Assembly (NCBI GenBank): GCA_002840715.1
Contig: PHBW01000001.1
Location: 1-64,000 of the forward strand
From: Chloroflexi bacterium HGW-Chloroflexi-4
GTDB lineage: Bacteria > Chloroflexota > Anaerolineae > Anaerolineales > Anaerolineaceae
DNA: 64,000 nt
Direction: 5' to 3'
Shown: one piece after another, positions 1 to 9,701 of the stretch
Layout: every line of letters begins with the position of its first letter
Numbering within the stretch: the stretch's first letter is position 1
The notes under the pieces: model-generated
Database searches by the model: none
Told to the model about the DNA's origin: nothing
The model's input: the letters and a program-made list of their open reading frames with translations, nothing else
Program-made: the position numbers and the translations under genes

Positions 1-1856
1 AAGGTATGATTCATGGAACTGTACCAGTCTTTAAACTGGTGGATGGACAACAGCGACTGATCACCATCTCATTGATCCTTTGTGCCCTGGCCGAATCCAT
101 AAAGGATATTTCTCCAGATAAATACCAGAGAATCCGCAAATACATTACGAACCCTGATGAAACTGGCGAACATAAATATAAACTTCTGCCAACAGCCAAG
201 CATAAAGATCGCGAGACCTATAAGGCAATTCTAAGTGGTCGTTCTCTGTCGGAAATCGAACCAGGCAGCCGAATTCTGGACGCGTATAACTACTATAAAT
301 CCAAATTACAGGAAAAACTCGCTTCAGGTGTGTTTTCTGAGGACCAATTATTCCTCGTAATGGTCAATTGTCTACAGGTCGTTTTTATCCAGTTGAATAG
401 CGGAGAAAAACCCTACCAAATTTTCGAAAGCCTGAACGCCAAGGGGAAACCCCTCACCCAGGCTGATCTGGTGCGCAATTATATTGCCATGAAACTCCCA
501 GAGGCACGCCAGCCTGAGATATTTGAGAATCATTGGTCAAAAATCGAAGAGATGTTGCAAGAAAGTCGTTATGCTCGAAAATCTGGTTTGGGAGAGTTGA
601 CCGCATTTATACGCCATTATCTGGCTTACCGCAGCGGCGCACTCTGCAATTCGGATCATGTTTATGAAAGATTCCGTGATCGAATAGAAAATGAGTTCAA
701 TACAGATGCCTTATTTGAAAATGAAGTAAAAACATTACAAAGATTCGCTGGTTATTATGACGGGTTCTTACGTCCAGAAAATGTTCAAGACGGTAAAGCC
801 AAGATTTCACTCACTCGATTGAACACCCTTGAAATGGCTACCGGATATCCTTTCCTTCTTGCTATGCGTGATGCAGTCCATAACGAGAAAATTACTAACG
901 ATGAATACCTAGAAGGTCTGGCAGTACTAGAAAACTATATCGTCAGAAGATATCTTGCGGGTGAACCCACAAACTATCTCAATAAAATCTTCCCAACCTT
1001 CTGGAAGGATATCGACGCTACAAGATTTATCCCCAGCTTAAAAGAAATCTTATTGACCCATAATTACCCATCTGATTTTGCAGTCAAACAAAAAGGGATG
1101 ATCCGAAGTTTCTACGATAACAACAGTACAACTCGGGCAAAAACAACCTTAGTATTTGAAACGATCAATCGCCACCTCTCTCTGCGGAATAACCAGGGTG
1201 GATTCACAGTTCTCGATGGTGATCCCAGTATTGAGCACATTCTTCCTCAAACTTTGTCGGATGAATGGAAGCGTGAACTAGGGGATCAATATAGCTTCAT
1301 ATATAACCAGAACATCAACACACTGGGGAATCTCACTCTTGTCACAGCTCCCTGGAACAGCGAACTTTCTAATTCACGATTTTCAATAAAAAAAGTCAGG
1401 TTAGCTCAACACGCTTTGAAATTGAACGAACAGTATTTCGGCCAGAGTATTGATCGATGGAATGAGCAAGCAATTAAAACACGAGCAGAATATTTGCTAG
1501 CCCAAATTCTGGAAATTTGGCCAGCCATAGGTGAACCACCCGCCCCAACACATGCTGCTGGAACGTATCCATTCCGGTTGACGTTCCTTGGAAGTGTATT
1601 TCCAGTAGCATCATGGCGTGATGTAGCAGAAAATACAACGGAAGTAATTATCCAAAAAGTAACGGGTTTTGATGAGATAGCGAACACTCTACCATCTTAT
1701 TTATCAAAAAATCCATTTCCAATCAAAAGCAGGCAATTATCGAATGGCTGGTATATGAATGTAAACCTCTCAGCAGCCTCGATCAAGGGGTATTGCCGGA
1801 CATTAATCACGAAATCAGGGCTCACACTCAACGATTGGCAGGTAGAGGAACGTTAG
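1..1856 (+). CDS. GmrSD-type DUF262/DUF1524 protein, 5' end cut by window edge
   Basis: The frame is open to the left edge, so the true start lies outside the window. The visible part begins just before the DUF262 signature DGQQRL (residues 13-18 from the first visible Met), normally some tens of residues into the family, so little is missing. An HNH-like DUF1524 motif, IEHILPQ, sits near residue 410 and is followed by a conserved NTLGNLTL block. The last ~95 residues form a separate small domain often seen at the end of such proteins. DUF262 hydrolyses NTP and DUF1524 is a His-Me nuclease; in GmrSD the pair cuts modified phage DNA. The DprA-like gene follows after 2 bp. The family call is firm; the target is inferred. 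Confidence 0.88.
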   Translation, partial: GMIHGTVPVFKLVDGQQRLITISLILCALAESIKDISPDKYQRIRKYITNPDETGEHKYKLLPTAKHKDRETYKAILSGRSLSEIEPGSRILDAYNYYKSKLQEKLASGVFSEDQLFLVMVNCLQVVFIQLNSGEKPYQIFESLNAKGKPLTQADLVRNYIAMKLPEARQPEIFENHWSKIEEMLQESRYARKSGLGELTAFIRHYLAYRSGALCNSDHVYERFRDRIENEFNTDALFENEVKTLQRFAGYYDGFLRPENVQDGKAKISLTRLNTLEMATGYPFLLAMRDAVHNEKITNDEYLEGLAVLENYIVRRYLAGEPTNYLNKIFPTFWKDIDATRFIPSLKEILLTHNYPSDFAVKQKGMIRSFYDNNSTTRAKTTLVFETINRHLSLRNNQGGFTVLDGDPSIEHILPQTLSDEWKRELGDQYSFIYNQNINTLGNLTLVTAPWNSELSNSRFSIKKVRLAQHALKLNEQYFGQSIDRWNEQAIKTRAEYLLAQILEIWPAIGEPPAPTHAAGTYPFRLTFLGSVFPVASWRDVAENTTEVIIQKVTGFDEIANTLPSYLSKNPFPIKSRQLSNGWYMNVNLSAASIKGYCRTLITKSGLTLNDWQVEER

Positions 1857-1858
1857 GC

Positions 1859-2434
1859 ATGGCTAAATCTATTGCTGAAATTCAGCAAATCGAACTGAGA
1901 AGTCATCTATTGAAAGGTATTGGAGACCTCAACAATCTGAAACAAAATCTAATGGGGATCATGTGCTCACAAAGTTGCCCAGGGGATTTGGTCTTAAAGG
2001 GTTTCGACGCGGCGAAGCAAATTCGTGATCAAAGTATCACTGTGGTAAGTGGGTTTCATTCATCGATGGAAAAGGATATCTTCGAGATTCTTATTAGAGG
2101 AAATCAGCCAATTGTTCATTGCCTAGCAAAAGCGATTGAGGCTTATCGTATCCCTATGAACCTTCGTCCGCGCGTAGAAAGTGGTCAGTTGACAATTATT
2201 GCGCCTAATTTTCCTATTGCCGAAAAAAGGATTACAAAGGCGACTTCAGAAATGTGTAATGCTCTTGTTTTGGAAATTTGCGATCAGGTATTGATAATCC
2301 ATGCTCATGAGGGTGGAAACCTAGAGCGAACTTGCTCTCAGTATTTGCCTTATCAAAAGAAGATTTACGCATTACCCAGTGAAAAAAATGAGCATTTATT
2401 CGAAAAAGGCGTTTTGCATTGGGAGATTGAATAA
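1859..2434 (+). CDS. DprA/Smf-like Rossmann-fold protein
   Basis: A 191-aa protein resembling the Rossmann core of DNA-processing protein A. It has a VVSGFHSSMEKD loop, a PIVHCLAKAIE segment, and an acidic/glycine-rich HAHEGGN stretch near the end where DprA-like folds bind ligand. The longer frame opens at 1793 inside the upstream gene. The ATG at 1859 is preferred because TAGAGGA lies about 9 nt upstream and it starts just after the DUF262 stop. Full-length DprA loads RecA on single-stranded DNA, but this short form lacks the extra domains. Its place beside a DUF262 nuclease suggests a defence accessory that senses DNA or a nucleotide. Family level fairly sure, role inferred. Confidence 0.65.
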   Translation: MAKSIAEIQQIELRSHLLKGIGDLNNLKQNLMGIMCSQSCPGDLVLKGFDAAKQIRDQSITVVSGFHSSMEKDIFEILIRGNQPIVHCLAKAIEAYRIPMNLRPRVESGQLTIIAPNFPIAEKRITKATSEMCNALVLEICDQVLIIHAHEGGNLERTCSQYLPYQKKIYALPSEKNEHLFEKGVLHWEIE

Positions 2435-2494
2435 GACCTTATAGAATAATCTTGGAATAATATTTAGTTAAATCTTCCAGTGGAAGTAGGTAAA

Positions 2495-3058
2495 ATGAGA
2501 AACCGAGCGAAAAGAAAGAAGAATAGAAAGATGAAATTTAATTGGTTTTCAATTTCTCATGAAAGCCTCAACAAATGGGAAGAAATTTGCCCACCTGATG
2601 AATTTCGTGTAATCTCAGGCAGCGCTATGCCAAGTTTATCCACCATTTTGCCACCTGAATTAACCAATAAATACCATAGTGTTGTTATTGCAGGTTCTCC
2701 AGTTGGAGGGGGAACCATATATTATATGGCCAACGGAAATCGTATAGATGCTAGCGGAAGTGCAATTGACCAAATGCCTTTTGGATTAGCATTTGTCGAT
2801 CAAAATGCCAGTGGAAGCGCATGTTTGATCCAACATGGAGACTACGAAAACCGAACAACTCACCCTCCGGTCGATTTTTGGGAACAAGTAAGAGAAAGTG
2901 GAATCTATAATTATTACCCTTTGCAAGAATTGCCTATAAAATCTGCTGGTAAACTATCAGAGCTGAATGTTAAAAGTCAGCTTGATACGTTTGAAATTTT
3001 ACGATCACAAATAGAGCCATTGATTGAGAATGATTCGGATTCTAAAAGTTCTACATAG
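2495..3058 (+). CDS. hypothetical protein, 187 aa
   Basis: No family recognised. The N-terminus is very basic (RAKRKKNRK), followed by a globular part rich in Gly, Ser and aromatic residues, with a SPVGGGTIYYMANGN turn and a KFNWFSIS strand. The C-terminal tail is polar. The ATG at 2495 has a purine-rich GGAAGTAGG upstream; an inner ATG at 2531 would give a shorter protein without the basic leader. It follows the DprA-like gene by 60 bp and could share its transcript. The fold loosely recalls small SMI1/KNR4-type immunity proteins, but no diagnostic motif is visible, so no function is claimed. Confidence 0.5.
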   Translation: MRNRAKRKKNRKMKFNWFSISHESLNKWEEICPPDEFRVISGSAMPSLSTILPPELTNKYHSVVIAGSPVGGGTIYYMANGNRIDASGSAIDQMPFGLAFVDQNASGSACLIQHGDYENRTTHPPVDFWEQVRESGIYNYYPLQELPIKSAGKLSELNVKSQLDTFEILRSQIEPLIENDSDSKSST

Positions 3059-3454
3059 TGTTTTTATGAGGAGAAGAAAATCGCTCAGGGGAATAACAAG
3101 GACCCGATTTGATTAGCAATATTTAAAAGAGCTGGAGTTGATAGATTGTAAGAGAAAACAATGATGGAATGGATTTCGACATATATATATAGCATTCTCA
3201 AATCTTGAAAGCAGTTCAATTATTCCTTGTAGGAATTGAAAAGACCATTACCACTTGAAAGATCAATAAAGGTTATTACTAACTAATTTTATAAATAAAT
3301 TACTAGGCACAATAAAGTCATTAGGATAAGCAGATTAAGTAGGTTTTCGTCATCTTTTATAATGTCGAAACTGGAAAAGACAAAAACGTTTTTTATGATA
3401 ATTAGCTTACCTAGTAATTAAGGCATCTTCTGCTTTTCTACTGGAGGGAGACTC
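3059..3454. other. intergenic region, about 400 bp
   Basis: AT-rich, with no open frame of note. It probably holds the promoter of the KAP ATPase gene: a TATAAT box lies at 3358-3363 with only a poor -35 candidate. A strong ribosome binding site, GGAGGGAG, sits just before the ATG at 3455. No terminator hairpin was found. Confidence 0.4.
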
Positions 3455-6400
3455 ATGAAAAGGAAAATTAATTCAAAAAAAAGTAAGGCTAGACTTTTAC
3501 AGCTATTACAAAACAAACAAAAAATAAGAAAAAATGGGTTCATGGTATTTGTTCGCAATAATGACAACCTTGATCAAATTCAAGAAGTTTGTTTGGATCA
3601 AAGCTGGAACAACTGTCTTACAGCGCGTTACGAAGTGTTTATTGGTGAAAACTTTTTCCCAATATTATTTATGAAATTTATCAATGATCTCAATTTAGAT
3701 CGATATAAGAAGAAAAAGAATTTATCACAGAATACCGTTGTTGGAAAATTTTTACCAAACGCAAATGATCAACTATGGAATAAGATTCGAGATAATTGCT
3801 CGGATTTTTCCTACAACTCCCTACCTGAAATTGCATTTTTCTTTAATTCATTATCGGACTCCCTAAAAGAAGGGGATAGGTTTATCTTATTATGCGAAAT
3901 AAAAAATTTTGATAAAACAACCGATTTTTTTAAAGAATTCTTTTTTGATAAAGCACTAGATCTATTAACATTTTTGCCTGAACGTTTTGGTATTATTTTT
4001 TCAGGAATTTCTGAACCACACATACTTCCATTAGGCGAAAATTCGCAATTAATTGAAATCGAGGGAATCGATGAGATTGACCTCAATAAGAATATTGAAC
4101 GAAACCAACCAATTGAAAATGATAATGCATCGGGTGATGATCGACTTGGAATTACAGTAGAGATCAATTCTCTGGCAGATGCTATCGCAGCCAATGATAT
4201 GCAGCCCCCATTTGTTCTTGGTATCCTGGGAGGCTGGGGTAATGGTAAATCTTTTGTGATGCATCTCTTGAAAAATAGATTGCGTTTCATAAGAAAAATT
4301 GATATTACAAATCACATAATTGGAAAACAATATCCGTACATTGGACATCCTTACTTGGTTCAATTTGATGCCTGGACTTTTGCAAAAAATGATCTTTGGG
4401 CAAGTTTGATGCAGAAAATATTATATGATCTCAATCAACAACTTTCAATTGAGCAGTATCTTAAGGATGCTAAAGTAGATATTAAGAAGGGGATCGATAT
4501 TTGGAAACTGACCGATGACTTATCTACTGACCAGCTCAAAGCTTTTTCAGAAGAATTGGGAATAAAAACACTAAAGAACTTTACTCAATGGGATGATGCA
4601 AAACAGCTTTCTCAGGCATTATGGGATGCTCTTGAAAAGAACCGATCTGCAGAATTAAAAAAACTCGGAAAAGCAAAACTAGATCTTCAAAAAAGACGCA
4701 CTAATTTTGAGATCCAATTACATAAACTTAGGGAATCCTTCGAAGAAAAACTAGGAAAAATCAGAGTCGTTAATGAGATTAAAACCAGCAAAATAAATGC
4801 TGATTATTTCGCAGAACAAAAACAAGTTAACTCAAATATTGAAGTCACAAAAGCAAGAATATTGCTTGAAGAAGAACAAAAAACTCTGGGGATTGCTCGC
4901 AAGGCAGCATGGAACCCAATTAAAGACCAGATAAATGCAACCTTCAATAATTTTCTTCATATAAACTTAATCAAGTCTGAAGGAATGGAAAATAATGCGC
5001 CAATTTCTATTTGGGAAGTTTTTTCAAAAGTAAATCTACTACGTAAGTGGATTTACGGAATCTCACCTCAAAGCTGCATTTATATCCTTCTTGCAATAAC
5101 CCTTCCGGTATGCTTTGCATGGATATCAAAATACATTCCCACGTATGTTTCTACCGTTTTCGGTTCTACAACATTTTTAGGGGGATTATTTGCTTCTATA
5201 TATTCTTCCATAAATAAAGTTAATAAATTGATTGTACCTCTACAAAACGATTATCAATCAAAAATCAATGCGCAATTAGATAGTTTAACAGCGGAAAAAG
5301 AAGCATCCATTATGGAAAGGCACAACCGTGAAATAACTCCATTGGAGAAACAACTTGCCGAGCTTGAAATAAAATATCAGAATGACTTAAAAACCAAAAA
5401 CATTGAAGACCAGGAAAACATTAACTCAATAATGAGAGAAGAACAAGAAAAAATTGACTCTTTTACAACGATCGAAAACGAAAAAATCGCAAGCCTAGAA
5501 AAAACCGTCAAAGATCATATTAAGCGTGCTGGTATTCCAGGTCAAAGCAAATCAATAAATGAATTAGTAAAAACGCGAATAGAGTGTGGAGACTATGATC
5601 AGAAATGTGGCTTGCTTAATCAAGTGCAGCTTGATCTTGAAGAACTTACCAATGCTTTGATACCCCGCGTAGGAAAAGCAGGTTCCTTATTTCCTCGTGG
5701 AGATCCAAGGATATTTCTCTTCATTGACGATCTAGATAGATGTCCACCTGAAAAAGTCATTCAAGTGCTTGAAGCAATTCAATTGCTAGTGAAAACGCGG
5801 TTATTTGTAGTAATTGTCTCAATGGATGTTCGATATATTACGCGCGCACTTGAAAAATTTTACGAAGGAATATTATTACCAAACGGTGATCCATCCGGTT
5901 TAGATTACATCGAAAAAATTGTTCAATTACCTTACCGAATTCGGCCAATTTCTCCTCAAGGAATTTCAGATTATATTGAATCTTTGATCCAAGTCAATAC
6001 TACAGCCGTTCCAGGTGAGAATCGGTACAGCAACCAAATACCCCAAATAACTGGCTCGAAAACACAGATTTCTTCACCAAGGAAAAATTCGGAACGAATA
6101 GAAAATATTTTACCAACCATTGTTCAAGAATTTTCCCCTGAAGAGGTTGAAGCCTTAGAAAAAAGTGTGTTGCAAACAGCACTAAGCCCACGATCAATCA
6201 AACGGATAACCAATGTTATGAAACTTATCAAGACAATATGGTATAGAGAAGATAAAGATGACCCCGGAATTGAGATCAAAAAAACTATGATGGTCTTATT
6301 ATCATTATCTGCAAAATTTCCTGAAATTATGCGCCGGTTGCTTTTTGAACTAGAAAATAAATATCAAGACAATTCGAGTACCTCTCTAAGGATAAAGGTA

Positions 6401-6706
6401 AAGGCTGCATTGAAAGAATTATGTTCGCAATGGAGTCAAAAAGAAAACAATAAGGAGGGGTGGGAAACAATCCAGAAAAAATTATCAGATGAAACATTGG
6501 TACCATCAAACATTTCTTTACAGGATCTTGAATTATCAAATTTACAGTTAATCCAAGCATTCTCTTTTGTTGGGGAACTCACTTCCATCCCTGTTGACAA
6601 GGTAATTCAACAACACGAAGTCTCTTTATTAACTAGTTCAAATTTGATGCATTTAGAATCGAATAATAATATTCAAAGACCTAATCTAACTAATAGACAA
6701 GAATAA
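3455..6706 (+). CDS. KAP-family P-loop NTPase with internal membrane segments
   Basis: 1083 aa. Walker A (GGWGNGKS) is at about 259-266. Walker B (FLFIDDLDRC) is at about 755, separated by a long insert containing coiled-coil stretches (about 400-490 and 600-700) and two hydrophobic helices (about 541-557 and 567-586). This is the arrangement of KAP NTPases, in which membrane helices interrupt the P-loop domain and place the ATPase on the inner face of the membrane. The first ~200 residues are a separate, unrecognised globular domain. KAP proteins occur in bacterial defence systems and near toxins. The start is supported by GGAGGGAG 8 nt upstream. A role in membrane-linked defence is inferred from family and neighbours. 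Confidence 0.88.
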   Translation: MKRKINSKKSKARLLQLLQNKQKIRKNGFMVFVRNNDNLDQIQEVCLDQSWNNCLTARYEVFIGENFFPILFMKFINDLNLDRYKKKKNLSQNTVVGKFLPNANDQLWNKIRDNCSDFSYNSLPEIAFFFNSLSDSLKEGDRFILLCEIKNFDKTTDFFKEFFFDKALDLLTFLPERFGIIFSGISEPHILPLGENSQLIEIEGIDEIDLNKNIERNQPIENDNASGDDRLGITVEINSLADAIAANDMQPPFVLGILGGWGNGKSFVMHLLKNRLRFIRKIDITNHIIGKQYPYIGHPYLVQFDAWTFAKNDLWASLMQKILYDLNQQLSIEQYLKDAKVDIKKGIDIWKLTDDLSTDQLKAFSEELGIKTLKNFTQWDDAKQLSQALWDALEKNRSAELKKLGKAKLDLQKRRTNFEIQLHKLRESFEEKLGKIRVVNEIKTSKINADYFAEQKQVNSNIEVTKARILLEEEQKTLGIARKAAWNPIKDQINATFNNFLHINLIKSEGMENNAPISIWEVFSKVNLLRKWIYGISPQSCIYILLAITLPVCFAWISKYIPTYVSTVFGSTTFLGGLFASIYSSINKVNKLIVPLQNDYQSKINAQLDSLTAEKEASIMERHNREITPLEKQLAELEIKYQNDLKTKNIEDQENINSIMREEQEKIDSFTTIENEKIASLEKTVKDHIKRAGIPGQSKSINELVKTRIECGDYDQKCGLLNQVQLDLEELTNALIPRVGKAGSLFPRGDPRIFLFIDDLDRCPPEKVIQVLEAIQLLVKTRLFVVIVSMDVRYITRALEKFYEGILLPNGDPSGLDYIEKIVQLPYRIRPISPQGISDYIESLIQVNTTAVPGENRYSNQIPQITGSKTQISSPRKNSERIENILPTIVQEFSPEEVEALEKSVLQTALSPRSIKRITNVMKLIKTIWYREDKDDPGIEIKKTMMVLLSLSAKFPEIMRRLLFELENKYQDNSSTSLRIKVKAALKELCSQWSQKENNKEGWETIQKKLSDETLVPSNISLQDLELSNLQLIQAFSFVGELTSIPVDKVIQQHEVSLLTSSNLMHLESNNNIQRPNLTNRQE

Positions 6707-6782
6707 GAAACAAGTGTTACACGATGGATCTATCTTACATGATTCCAGAACTGACCGATAAACAATCCTATTTTGTTTCTCC

Positions 6783-7136
6783 ATGCAAAGTTATTCCTGC
6801 CCTTCTGAGTTTTGGAATTATGGTCCCAGAGAAAAACCTGAAAAGGAAGCGATAGATATTGCAATTGAAAAACTAAAAACAAATTGGGTTTCTGTAGTTG
6901 GGTCAAAGTTAGCTGAAATCACAGCACCCGTATGCTTCACCGGTAAAAAAAGCCGTCGGTTGCTGGTTAGTGCGAATTTTGCAACCAATCCACCTTGGTT
7001 AACCTGGTCAAAGAAATCGGCTGGAGAAGAAGGAAAAGTGTTTACTATGTTCTGCCAAAATATAAATGAGACAATTTTTCCGTTGGAAATTGACCACATC
7101 GATTTCATTGACTCAAAAAATCTAAAAGAGGAATAA
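6783..7136 (+). CDS. DUF721/DciA-like small protein (tentative)
   Basis: 117 aa. The middle reads like the DUF721 (DciA) fold: an amphipathic helix, then W-x3-VG-x-KLAEIT-x-PV and a strand ending RRLLVSANF. DciA-type proteins help load the replicative helicase. The match rests on this pattern only. There is no good ribosome binding site before the ATG at 6783, and an in-frame TAA at 6759 rules out a longer N-terminus, so the first residues are uncertain. The stop overlaps the start of the RusA gene (shared A of TAATGA), so the two are translationally coupled, which supports a DNA-replication or recombination role. Confidence 0.45.
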   Translation: MQSYSCPSEFWNYGPREKPEKEAIDIAIEKLKTNWVSVVGSKLAEITAPVCFTGKKSRRLLVSANFATNPPWLTWSKKSAGEEGKVFTMFCQNINETIFPLEIDHIDFIDSKNLKEE

Positions 7137-7543
7137 TGAAAATTTCCATTAAGGTAACCGGTCTTCCTCCCAAAAAAGACGGTGCCAGTTCAATGTGGCG
7201 CAAGGGAAGTGAATTCGAACGGTTACGGAATCTTAGAATTGCTGCCGTTCAGGCAATGAATGGCAGATCCCCTGCCACAAGCCTGATCCATCTAAACTTG
7301 AGACTCTATGCAGCTCCTGAAAATGGAGATCTGGATAACTTCATAACTGGTATCTGTGATGGACTGATGGCTGCCCACCCAAGAACTCCAATTGATATAG
7401 AATTTTGGTCTGGGATATCGGAACTTGCTCAACCTAACAAAAGTATCTGCTACACGGATGATAAATTAATCGCAAAAATCATAGCTGAGAGATTGACTTC
7501 AGATGCTCATGATCAGCATTATGAGGTGGAATTGGAATGGTAA
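7136..7543 (+). CDS. rusA-like: RusA-family crossover junction endodeoxyribonuclease
   Basis: 135 aa, the usual RusA length. Conserved acidic residues are in place: Asp65 and Asp67 in GDLDNF, Asp75 in CDGL, and the TDDK motif (Asp108, Asp109, Lys110). RusA dimers bind Holliday junctions and cut symmetrically using metal held by these aspartates. RusA genes are typical of prophages and integrated elements, so this marks mobile DNA. It overlaps the upstream DUF721-like gene by one base, and the nuclease gene follows after 3 bp, so all three are probably one transcript. Confidence 0.88.
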   Translation: MKISIKVTGLPPKKDGASSMWRKGSEFERLRNLRIAAVQAMNGRSPATSLIHLNLRLYAAPENGDLDNFITGICDGLMAAHPRTPIDIEFWSGISELAQPNKSICYTDDKLIAKIIAERLTSDAHDQHYEVELEW

Positions 7544-7546
7544 ATT

Positions 7547-8524
7547 ATGGCAAATAGCAATCGGTATAATGCACAATCTTGGCCTTATCCTCGCCATAAG
7601 GAATTTGAAGCTCAACTTCGCCAATCAAACGCGAATTGGTTTGCGGAAAAGAAATTTACTGTAAACAATCGAATCCCTTATTTATTAGAAAAATGGGAGG
7701 ATTGGCCAAATAATATTATCCTCCCCAAAGTTGCACTTTTCATCCAAAATGAACGGGGTGTAAGACAAAAGCATAACGAGGGCTTTCCGCTCCATAAATA
7801 TATTCATCACGGATTGAGCAGCCAGGCAATGCTCTTTAATCTTATTGGTCCTTTGGTAATTCAAGACGACTTTTTTCTTATCAAATCAGCTTTTGAGAAA
7901 CATGGAATTATCTGGCCAAAAGAAAATGTTATTGTAAGATTTGAACAAGAAAACCGGTCAATTTTTAATGAAGATTCTGGTCAACCAACATCAATAGATT
8001 TTGTGATTCAAGGTAAAGACAATAAACATTCTTTGTTTATCGAATCCAAGTTGGTTGAACATGAATTTGGTGGTTGTTCTTTATTTGCTGCAGGAGATTG
8101 TAACGGTAGTAATCCTGTTAAGAATTTAAGGAATTGCTATCTACATCATTTGGGTCGGAAATATTGGTTGCTTTTAGAAGAATATGGTTTTTTGGATAAC
8201 CCAATGTGGACTGGACCAATCTGCCCACTTTCGATATATTATCAGTTTTTCAGGGAAGTCCTTTTCGCACTTGAATCTGGAGGGGATTTTGTACTTTTAC
8301 ACGATCAACGAAATCCCACTTTCTATTGCGGAGAATATCCAAACGAAGGTGGATTGATGCCGTTTCTCATAACATTTATTCCTGAGGAGCTCAGGAAAAG
8401 GATCCATTCCATCAGCATTCAGCAAGTAATCGAATCCTATAAAGAGTCTGGGAAATTTGCATGGTTAAGTGAATTTGAAAAGAAATACAGCCTGATTGAC
8501 CCATCAAGGAAATTGAATCGTTAG
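7547..8524 (+). CDS. PD-(D/E)XK nuclease, PGN_0703-like
   Basis: 325 aa. The nuclease core is visible as TSIDFVIQG (Asp151), then a strand FIESKLVEHEFG (Glu166, Lys168): a PD-(D/E)XK site. A KYIHHGLSSQAMLFNL block (about 84-99) and NPTFYCGEY (about 260-268) are conserved with a second copy at 41339-42292, which keeps D, E and K. The family resembles the PGN_0703-type putative restriction endonucleases, which usually act without a linked methylase. Here it is in a RusA/GNAT operon (3 bp after rusA, 1 bp before the GNAT gene). Nuclease fold is sure; substrate unknown. Confidence 0.8.
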   Translation: MANSNRYNAQSWPYPRHKEFEAQLRQSNANWFAEKKFTVNNRIPYLLEKWEDWPNNIILPKVALFIQNERGVRQKHNEGFPLHKYIHHGLSSQAMLFNLIGPLVIQDDFFLIKSAFEKHGIIWPKENVIVRFEQENRSIFNEDSGQPTSIDFVIQGKDNKHSLFIESKLVEHEFGGCSLFAAGDCNGSNPVKNLRNCYLHHLGRKYWLLLEEYGFLDNPMWTGPICPLSIYYQFFREVLFALESGGDFVLLHDQRNPTFYCGEYPNEGGLMPFLITFIPEELRKRIHSISIQQVIESYKESGKFAWLSEFEKKYSLIDPSRKLNR

Positions 8525-8525
8525 T

Positions 8526-8954
8526 ATGAGAAGGAATAATTCTTGGATTGATCATTTAAGGTATCGGTGGTGCAACATCCATCCACTTTCTCATGCGTTA
8601 TCAATCACTAATAAAGACGGATCAGTATTTTGGTTTTGTTTGGAAGAGAGTCGACCTGCAGAAATAATCATCGGAAAAAATGCCAGATGTTGTGGCATAA
8701 TCCGAATTCATTGGAAGCAAGATATACTCGAAATATGTGACCTAAGAATTGTGGAAAAACATAGAGGTAATGGGCTGGGTTCTGAAATTTTACTTTGGAT
8801 AATTTCATATGCGCGGCAAGAAAATATCCAGCAGATTTGGGCAATAGTATCTCCTGAGAATTTCTGTGACTTTGATCGGTTAATGAACTGGTATTTGCGA
8901 TATGGCTTTCATAGAGAATCGCCAGATGGAAAATTTATAATTATGGATTTGTAA
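8526..8954 (+). CDS. GNAT-family N-acetyltransferase
   Basis: 142 aa. The acetyl-CoA binding motif A is clear: LEICDLRIVEKHRGNGLGSE with R80-G-N-G-L-G85, followed by a helix and the late NWYLRYGF motif. The substrate cannot be told from sequence. It starts 1 bp after the nuclease stop, so it is co-translated with it. In defence and toxin loci GNAT enzymes can act as tRNA-acetylating toxins or as modifying partners, but no antitoxin is paired with this one. It ends the + strand cluster. Confidence 0.85.
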   Translation: MRRNNSWIDHLRYRWCNIHPLSHALSITNKDGSVFWFCLEESRPAEIIIGKNARCCGIIRIHWKQDILEICDLRIVEKHRGNGLGSEILLWIISYARQENIQQIWAIVSPENFCDFDRLMNWYLRYGFHRESPDGKFIIMDL

Positions 8955-9243
8955 GTAATAATAACTTTTTATTACCCCGTGGAAATAAATCTTTAAACCT
9001 CCAAGGATCTGTCCTGAAAATTTACGGGAATCATTTGTCTCTCTGGTTCTTCAATTAATTACTTACACCATAATTAGTAAAAAACCTTTGAAAAGCGAAA
9101 TCATTTTTAATCAACGAGCATGTCTCATCATGAAGGCAGACCTTGTAACTAATGCTTGTTTTACGATTCTGGATTATAGGCAGGCTATCTTTGATACAAG
9201 ACTTAACAACTGTTGATCATCTCATTGTAAAAACCATTGCAGC
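8955..9243. other. intergenic region between convergent genes
   Basis: About 290 bp between the convergent GNAT gene and the minus-strand membrane-protein gene. It is AT-rich with no coding signal. No strong terminator with a T-run was found. Confidence 0.4.
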
Positions 9244-9693
9244 TCAATACAAAACTGCCCTAAAATGACATCCAACACTGGCCGGCTTGCCCAACATCGT
9301 CCAGGAAAGTCGTTCAACTGTATTCCACCAAATACCAGGTACTTCATACCACTTTGCACCCTCAACTCCCTTCGGGATATCCGGATCGGATGCGGTCATT
9401 TTAGCCAGGGTACTATCTGGATTGATCGCCACTGCTGTGTATACCACGCTATAGATCGGGCTAAGAGTTACCAGTGAAAGCATCATTCCCCAGCCACACC
9501 TTGAAGGATCAACCGTTTTGGCGGCATCGATACGATCTTTCATGAACTCAACATAGGTCATTCCCTCTGGTGCTCCGGCGACCATCATCGGTTGGTTGGC
9601 TTTGAAACCGACGAAAATTAGGCCGGCACAGACAAGGATCACAGTTGTATTCCAAATCACCTTCCAAATAAAGTGAATTAATCCAGCAATCAT
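9244..9693 (-). CDS. small membrane protein, unknown function
   Basis: 149 aa, starting with a strong hydrophobic helix (about residues 2-29: LIHFIWKVIWN then VILVCAGLIFVG). A second hydrophobic stretch lies near 75-92. Between them is a polar segment with EFMKDRIDAAKT, and the C-terminal part contains several tryptophans. No family recognised. The start has AGGGGAAAAG directly upstream. It lies 8 bp behind the RHH regulator gene and shares its promoter, so it is probably under the same autoregulation. The N-terminal helix could be a signal anchor with the rest outside the cell. Confidence 0.55.
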   Translation of the reverse strand: MIAGLIHFIWKVIWNTTVILVCAGLIFVGFKANQPMMVAGAPEGMTYVEFMKDRIDAAKTVDPSRCGWGMMLSLVTLSPIYSVVYTAVAINPDSTLAKMTASDPDIPKGVEGAKWYEVPGIWWNTVERLSWTMLGKPASVGCHFRAVLY

Positions 9694-9701
9694 CTTTTCC
9701 C

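Noticed and set aside
3811-4290. 159-aa minus-strand frame opposite the KAP gene
   Set aside because: Shadow frame; the + strand carries the KAP Walker A motif.
6724-6858. 44-codon frame overlapping the DUF721-like gene
   Set aside because: No ribosome binding site or family pattern; the other frame matches DUF721 and is coupled to rusA.
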